A stretch of 64,000 nt of DNA from contig CM037880.1 in NCBI GenBank assembly GCA_021292165.1, positions 181,991,085-182,055,084 on the forward strand, written 5' to 3'. Source of the stretch: Shinisaurus crocodilurus (Eukaryota; Chordata; Lepidosauria; Squamata; Shinisauridae). The notes below the pieces were generated by a model. The model was not told the DNA's origin. It saw only the letters and a program-made list of their open reading frames with translations, and searched no databases. A program made the position numbers and the translations under genes. Below, one piece after another: positions 63,655-64,000 of this stretch (its first letter is position 1; the number at the start of each line of letters is the position of its first letter).

Positions 63655-64000
63655 TGCAATTCTATTTAAATTATAGTAATTCTTTCAAAATCTGCATCTC
63701 TCTACATGGAGTCTAAAACATCTGGAGATCTACCTCCTGCCCAGCAGTGCACTAAAACATTCTTTCCAGAGAGTTTTCAGACAGCTAGGCTTGCATGAAT
63801 GTTGTGGGCATTCCCTCATCTTGGGGTTGCTGAGAAGCAGAAAAATTCCCCATGTCCCCTGACTTTTACAGGTTTCCCACCCATCTTGTTTACTTTAACT
63901 TTCCATCCAAATGTCTAATAAAAATCTTTCCTCCAGTATTCCTCTTCTCTTTCCTTCCTTCCTTCTTTCATTCTACTTTCACTGTGTCCAATATCTAGTT
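63655..64000. other. Intronic end of window
   Basis: CT-rich (TTCC)n patch at 63950-63975; nothing else. Confidence 0.4.

Noticed and set aside
1..64000. A new multi-gene system (defence, biosynthetic or mobile operon)
   Set aside because: Apart from one channel exon, all credible coding sequence belongs to LINEs; there is no gene cluster to support such a claim.

Overview
This window is vertebrate nuclear DNA, most likely from a squamate reptile. Bases 2-193 are the 3' part of one protein-coding exon. It reads as the linker between the tetramerisation (T1) domain and S1 of a Kv2-type potassium channel, closest to KCNB2, and ends at a GT splice donor at 194-195. No S1-S6 exon follows on the same strand, so the remaining ~63.8 kb is read as the start of a very large intron. 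The squamate call rests on the repeats: a Sauria-type tRNA SINE, CR1 and L2 LINEs, an L1 tail, a probable Vingi/I-group LINE, and many hAT and palindromic MITE copies.

Layout. 0.6-6 kb: palindromic MITEs, two L2-type tails, a reversed 5S rRNA-derived SINE and a 389-bp hAT element with target-site duplications (TSDs). 6.9-8.1 kb: a 5'-truncated L1 with an open C-terminal ORF2 and an exact 16-bp TSD. 8.4-9.1 kb: a broken CR1 tail. 10.9-12.8 kb: a 428-bp TG...CA repeat (possible solo LTR), a 906-bp OC1-like hAT with perfect TSDs, and a pogo/Tigger-like MITE. 14-20 kb: a fold-back hAT relative, CR1 fragments and nested hATs. 22.2-26.1 kb (minus): a nearly complete APE-type LINE. 27-28 kb: a hAT carrying a Harbinger-like insertion, then a tRNA-derived SINE. 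28-31.4 kb: mostly unique. 31.4-37 kb: SINE, MITE, CR1 and L2 pieces. 38-41.5 kb: a decayed L2 with a Sauria SINE inside it. 44 kb: a 155-bp almost perfect palindrome. 46-49.2 kb: two hATs with TSDs, one containing an extremely GC-rich core. 52.5-55.4 kb: a CR1 with recognisable endonuclease and reverse transcriptase. 56.8-61.1 kb: pogo-like and palindromic MITEs, a 5S SINE, and a TG...CA repeat split by a 1.95-kb hAT that itself contains an L2 tail and another MITE. 61.7-63.6 kb: MITEs, a classic CR1 tail and one more repeat copy.

Nothing here looks like an operon, CRISPR array, defence locus or other multi-gene system. Apart from the Kv2 exon, every sizeable reading frame belongs to a retrotransposon or is low-complexity. 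The most unusual signals are in the mobile DNA: a 5S-headed, CR1-tailed SINE in five copies; a palindrome that extends past its own transposon ends; hATs resembling horizontally transferred families; and a three-to-four-level nest at 58.7-61.1 kb. Family names come from recognition by eye without database searches; TSDs and inverted repeats were read directly from the sequence.
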